DNA from: Tannerellaceae bacterium
Lineage (GTDB): Bacteria; Bacteroidota; Bacteroidia; Bacteroidales; Tannerellaceae
DNA length: 11,375 nucleotides
Direction of reading: 5' to 3'
NCBI GenBank assembly: GCA_020860805.1
Contig: JAJBTP010000506.1
Span: forward strand, 1 to 11,375
Position numbers and translations under genes: made by a program. Shown here piece by piece: positions 8,554 through 11,375 of the stretch (position 1 is its first letter; each line of letters opens with the position of its first letter). Below the pieces are notes generated by a model, which did no database searches, was not told the origin of the DNA, and worked only from the letters and a program-made list of their open reading frames with translations.

Positions 8554-10824
8554 ATGAATACACTTTATAAACTATTCTTCACTGCCTGTATGGGCATCAC
8601 CTGTTTCTCCTGTACTCAACAGGGCGAACAGGCAGACCCTGTAGACCTGGTAAACCCTTACATGGGAAACATCAGCCACCTGTTAGTACCGGCTTATCCC
8701 ACCATCCATCTTCCGAACAGTATGTTACGGGTATATCCCGAACGGGATGATTATACATCCGACCAGATCAAAGGATTACCCTTAATAGTGACCAGTCACC
8801 GGGGGTGTTCGGCCTTTAAGTTAAGTCCGGTACAAACTACACATCCGGAAGAATTACAAAAGACTCATACATTCACCTACGATAACGAAGAGATAAAACC
8901 TTACGGATATCAGGTAATACTGGATGAAAAAGAGACGTATATAAAATACGCCGTTTCACATCAGGCAGGGATATACGAAATCAACTACACCCGGGATGAA
9001 CCCGTATACCTGATACTTAGTACAGATGACGGATATGCCAAAGTGGAAGGAAACAAACTGTATGCCTCACAGAAATTAGCGAATAATACACAGGTTTACA
9101 TCTATGTAGAAACCGACAAACAACCACTAAAAACAGGAAACATAACAGAAGGAAAAGGAATTGATGAAAACACCAAAGAACAAAACGGCCGTTCCGGTTT
9201 AGGACTCTATTTTGGAGATAACACAACAACCATTCGATTAAAATACGGAATTTCCTTTATCAGTATAGACCAGGCAGCGAAAAACATGCACCGTGAAATA
9301 CCAGACTTCAACCTGGCAAAAGTGGAAAAGAAAGGAAGAGAGTGCTGGAACAAAGCACTGAGGAAAATAGAAGTAAAAGGTAATGATACAAATGACCTGA
9401 TTGTATTTTACTCCTCACTATACAGAACATTTGAAAGACCCGTCCGGATAAGCGAAGATGGGCACTATTTCAGTGCATTTGATGGAAAAGTTCATAAGGA
9501 CGAAGGAATACCTTTTTACACAGACGACTGGATATGGGATAGTTACCGGGCGGCTCACCCCCTGCGGCTACTTATCGACCCAACCGTACACTCTCATGTC
9601 ATTAACTCACTATTACGGATGACAGACCAGATGGAACAACCCTGGATGCCCACCTTCCCGGAAATTACCGGAGACTCCCGGCGAATGAATTCAAACCATG
9701 GGGTATCCCTTATAGCCGACGCATATGCCAAAGGGCTTACCACCTTTGACCTGGCAAAAGCCTACACAGTTTGTAAAAAAGGAATTCAGGAAAAAACACT
9801 GGCACCCTGGTCAGGCGCACCTGCCGGATGGCTGGACGATTTTTATAAAAAACACGGATACATACCGGCACTACATCCGGGAGAAGAAGAAACCGTACCG
9901 GAGGTATATATACATGAAAAACGACAGCCCATAGCTGTTACATTAGGAACCGCTTATGATGAATGGTGTCTGGCGCAAATAGCCTCTTATCTGGGAAAAC
10001 AGGAAGAGAAACAATTCTTTTTGAAACAATCCTACAACTACCGGCATGTATATAATCCCGATACACACTTCTTCCATCCGAAAGATAAAAACGGACAATT
10101 CATAGAACCCTTTAATTATAAGTTCTCAGGAGGACAGGGTGCCAGAGATTACTATGGAGAAAATAATGTCTGTATATACCGTTGGGATGTACCTCATAAT
10201 GTAGCAGACCTTATACAGCTTATGGGAGGAGCAGAAGCCTTTGAGGCAAATCTGGAACAAACATTCCGCGAACCATTAGGAAGAAGCAAATTCGACTTTT
10301 ACCACCAGCTACCCGACCATACAGGCAATGTAGGGTAATTCTCTATGGCCAACGAACCCAGCCTGCATATCCCCTACCTCTATACCTATGTAGGTAAACC
10401 CTGGAAAACACAAAAGAGAATACACGAGTTAATCAATCAATGGTTCAGAAACGACCTGATGGGAATACCGGGTGATGAAGATGGAGGCGGGTTATCTTCT
10501 TTTGTCGTCTTCTCCATGTTGGGATTTTATCCGGTAACTCCCGGTTTACCGGTGTATGTGATAGGCTCACCCTTCTTTGAGGAAGCCACCGTCCGGTTAG
10601 AAAACGGAAACATCATTCATATCAAAGCAGAAAACTACAGCAAAGAAAATAAATACATACAATCCGTTACCATAAATGGAAAAAAATGGAATAAATCCTG
10701 GTTCTCACATGCAGATATACAGGAAGGAGCCACCCTGCATTTCGTCATGGGAAAAGTAGCAAATAAACAATGGGCAGCACAGAAAGAAGCCCGTCCACCC
10801 TCCTTCCAATACAACATGCAATAA
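8554..10824 (+). pseudogene. GH92 family alpha-mannosidase lipoprotein, one in-frame stop
   Basis: GH92 enzymes are calcium-dependent exo-alpha-mannosidases that release mannose from N-glycans and mannans. The protein is 756 codons long, normal for the family, with a lipoprotein-type signal (Cys20). Visible features are an N-terminal beta-sandwich opening VDLVNPYMGN, the (alpha/alpha)6 domain with DDWIWDSYRAAHPLRLL (about 324-340) and HGVSLIADAYAKGLTTFDLA, and YYGENNVCIYRWDVPHN with E536 at the catalytic-acid position. NEPS (600-603) and GDEDGGG follow, with D641 and D643 at the catalytic-base positions known from B. thetaiotaomicron BT3990. The C-terminus VFSMLGFYPVTPG is typical. The only lesion is TAA at 10336-10338 (codon 595), in the same frame, inside HTGNVG-stop-FSMANEPS; Gln (CAA) is expected. 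If real, the product lacks the catalytic base. The N-terminal region (VPAYPTIHLPNSMLRVYPER) is unlike the commonest GH92 form. Linkage specificity cannot be assigned. Confidence 0.92.
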
Positions 10825-10848
10825 TCGTTTACTCTAATACATTCACCT

Positions 10849-11375
10849 ATGAAAAAGACAAATACCATTTCCCGCAGGAAGTTTATCCACCATATGGTTA
10901 CCGGGACAGCCGCTTTATCCCTGGCACCATTGGCCGCATATGCAACGAACGGTGACATAAAACCCGTCTGGCCTGAAAATGCAGCGGATTATAAATTTTA
11001 TATGATTGGACACGGCCATATCGACCCGGTATGGCTATGGCCCTGGCATGAAGGAGTATCCGTAACACTGAGTACATTCCGTTCGGCACTGGACAGGATG
11101 AACGAAACACCCGGATTTATATTTACAGCCAGTTCAGCCCAGCTATATCAATGGGTTGCCGAAAATGACCCACAAATGATGGACGAAATCCGCCAACGCA
11201 TCCGTGAAGGCCGCTGGAATGTAGTCGGAGGCTGGTGGGTAGAACCCGATGTAAACACACCCTCCGGTGAAGCACTGGTAAGGCAGGGATTATACGGACA
11301 GTTAACGTTTGAACGTTTACTCGGTGTGCGGGCCAGAGTCGCCTTCCATCCGGATTCCTTCGGACATGCAGGCAC
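10849..11375 (+). CDS. GH38 family alpha-mannosidase, N-terminal part, Tat-type signal; runs off window
   Basis: The frame is open from ATG 10849 to the window end (175 codons plus two bases), with no lesion seen. GH38 enzymes are zinc-dependent retaining alpha-mannosidases. The zinc motif GHGHIDPVW gives H57 and D59, GGWWVEPDVNTPSGEALVRQ spans about 127-146, and HPDSFGHA carries D169, the expected nucleophile and zinc ligand. The third zinc ligand (His) and the C-terminal domains lie beyond the window. The N-terminus has SRRKFIHHM, then an uncharged segment and APLAAYA, which fits a twin-arginine (Tat) signal rather than the lipoprotein signals of the neighbours. It follows GH92 by 24 bases and is most likely in the same transcript, acting after or with GH92 on mannose chains. 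Family call very secure; Tat export inferred from the motif. Confidence 0.92.
   Translation, partial: MKKTNTISRRKFIHHMVTGTAALSLAPLAAYATNGDIKPVWPENAADYKFYMIGHGHIDPVWLWPWHEGVSVTLSTFRSALDRMNETPGFIFTASSAQLYQWVAENDPQMMDEIRQRIREGRWNVVGGWWVEPDVNTPSGEALVRQGLYGQLTFERLLGVRARVAFHPDSFGHAG

Larger units (their letters stand above)
53..11375 (+). other. Polysaccharide utilization locus (predicted mannose-glycan PUL), one operon
   Basis: All seven genes point the same way, with gaps of 12, 16, 104, 12, 17 and 24 bases, which supports one transcript with a possible processing or attenuation point in the 104-base gap. The order is SusC, SusD, DUF3823, GH130, GH28-like, GH92, GH38. Two alpha-mannosidase families plus GH130 point to a mannose-containing glycan. 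No endo-acting GH76, GH18 or GH85, and no PUL regulator (hybrid two-component, ECF sigma/anti-sigma, SusR), is inside the window; these could lie on either side. Confidence 0.8.

Noticed and set aside
10336..10338. TAA read through or recoded as Gln in GH92
   Set aside because: All six genes whose ends are visible stop at TAA, so TAA is the normal terminator here, and no readthrough context is apparent.
203..11375. Open frames on the minus strand, for example 10635-10958, 3695-3985 and 11148-11375
   Set aside because: All lie opposite well-conserved plus-strand genes, show no recognisable family motifs, and look like shadows of codon bias.

Overview
The window is one continuous, single-strand (+) polysaccharide utilization locus (PUL) of a Bacteroidales gut-type bacterium. 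Bacteroides or Parabacteroides is the most likely source, but the genus cannot be fixed from the sequence. The reasons are a SusC/SusD pair, a DUF3823 lipoprotein, Bacteroidetes-style lipoprotein signals, AT-rich short intercistronic gaps without clear Shine-Dalgarno sites, and a run of secreted glycoside hydrolases.

Layout: 1-52 AT-rich leader; 53-3203 SusC-like TonB-dependent outer-membrane receptor; 3216-5070 SusD-like glycan-binding lipoprotein; 5087-5794 DUF3823 lipoprotein; a 104-base gap holding a strong stem-loop (5818-5863); 5899-7050 secreted GH130 (beta-mannoside phosphorylase/hydrolase family); 7063-8536 GH28-like beta-helix lipoprotein; 8554-10824 GH92 alpha-mannosidase lipoprotein; 10849 to the window edge, the N-terminus of a GH38 alpha-mannosidase with a twin-arginine-type signal.

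Working together: DUF3823 and SusD would capture a glycan at the cell surface and SusC would import it using TonB energy. GH92 and GH38 would remove alpha-mannose and GH130 would process a beta-mannoside. The target is therefore probably a mannose-rich glycan, such as an N-glycan, a yeast or fungal mannan, or a mannose-bearing heteropolysaccharide. The GH28-like member is the odd one. It keeps the three catalytic aspartates of polygalacturonases but lacks the RIK and GHG residues that handle galacturonate.

Five of the seven genes are interrupted. I count nine single-base indels and two in-frame stop codons, about one lesion per kb. Seven of the nine indels are in homopolymer runs of four or more bases, and correcting each by one base restores a full-length, family-typical protein. 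This pattern looks more like uncorrected sequencing/assembly error than a decaying locus, but only reads can settle it. All six genes whose ends are visible finish with TAA.
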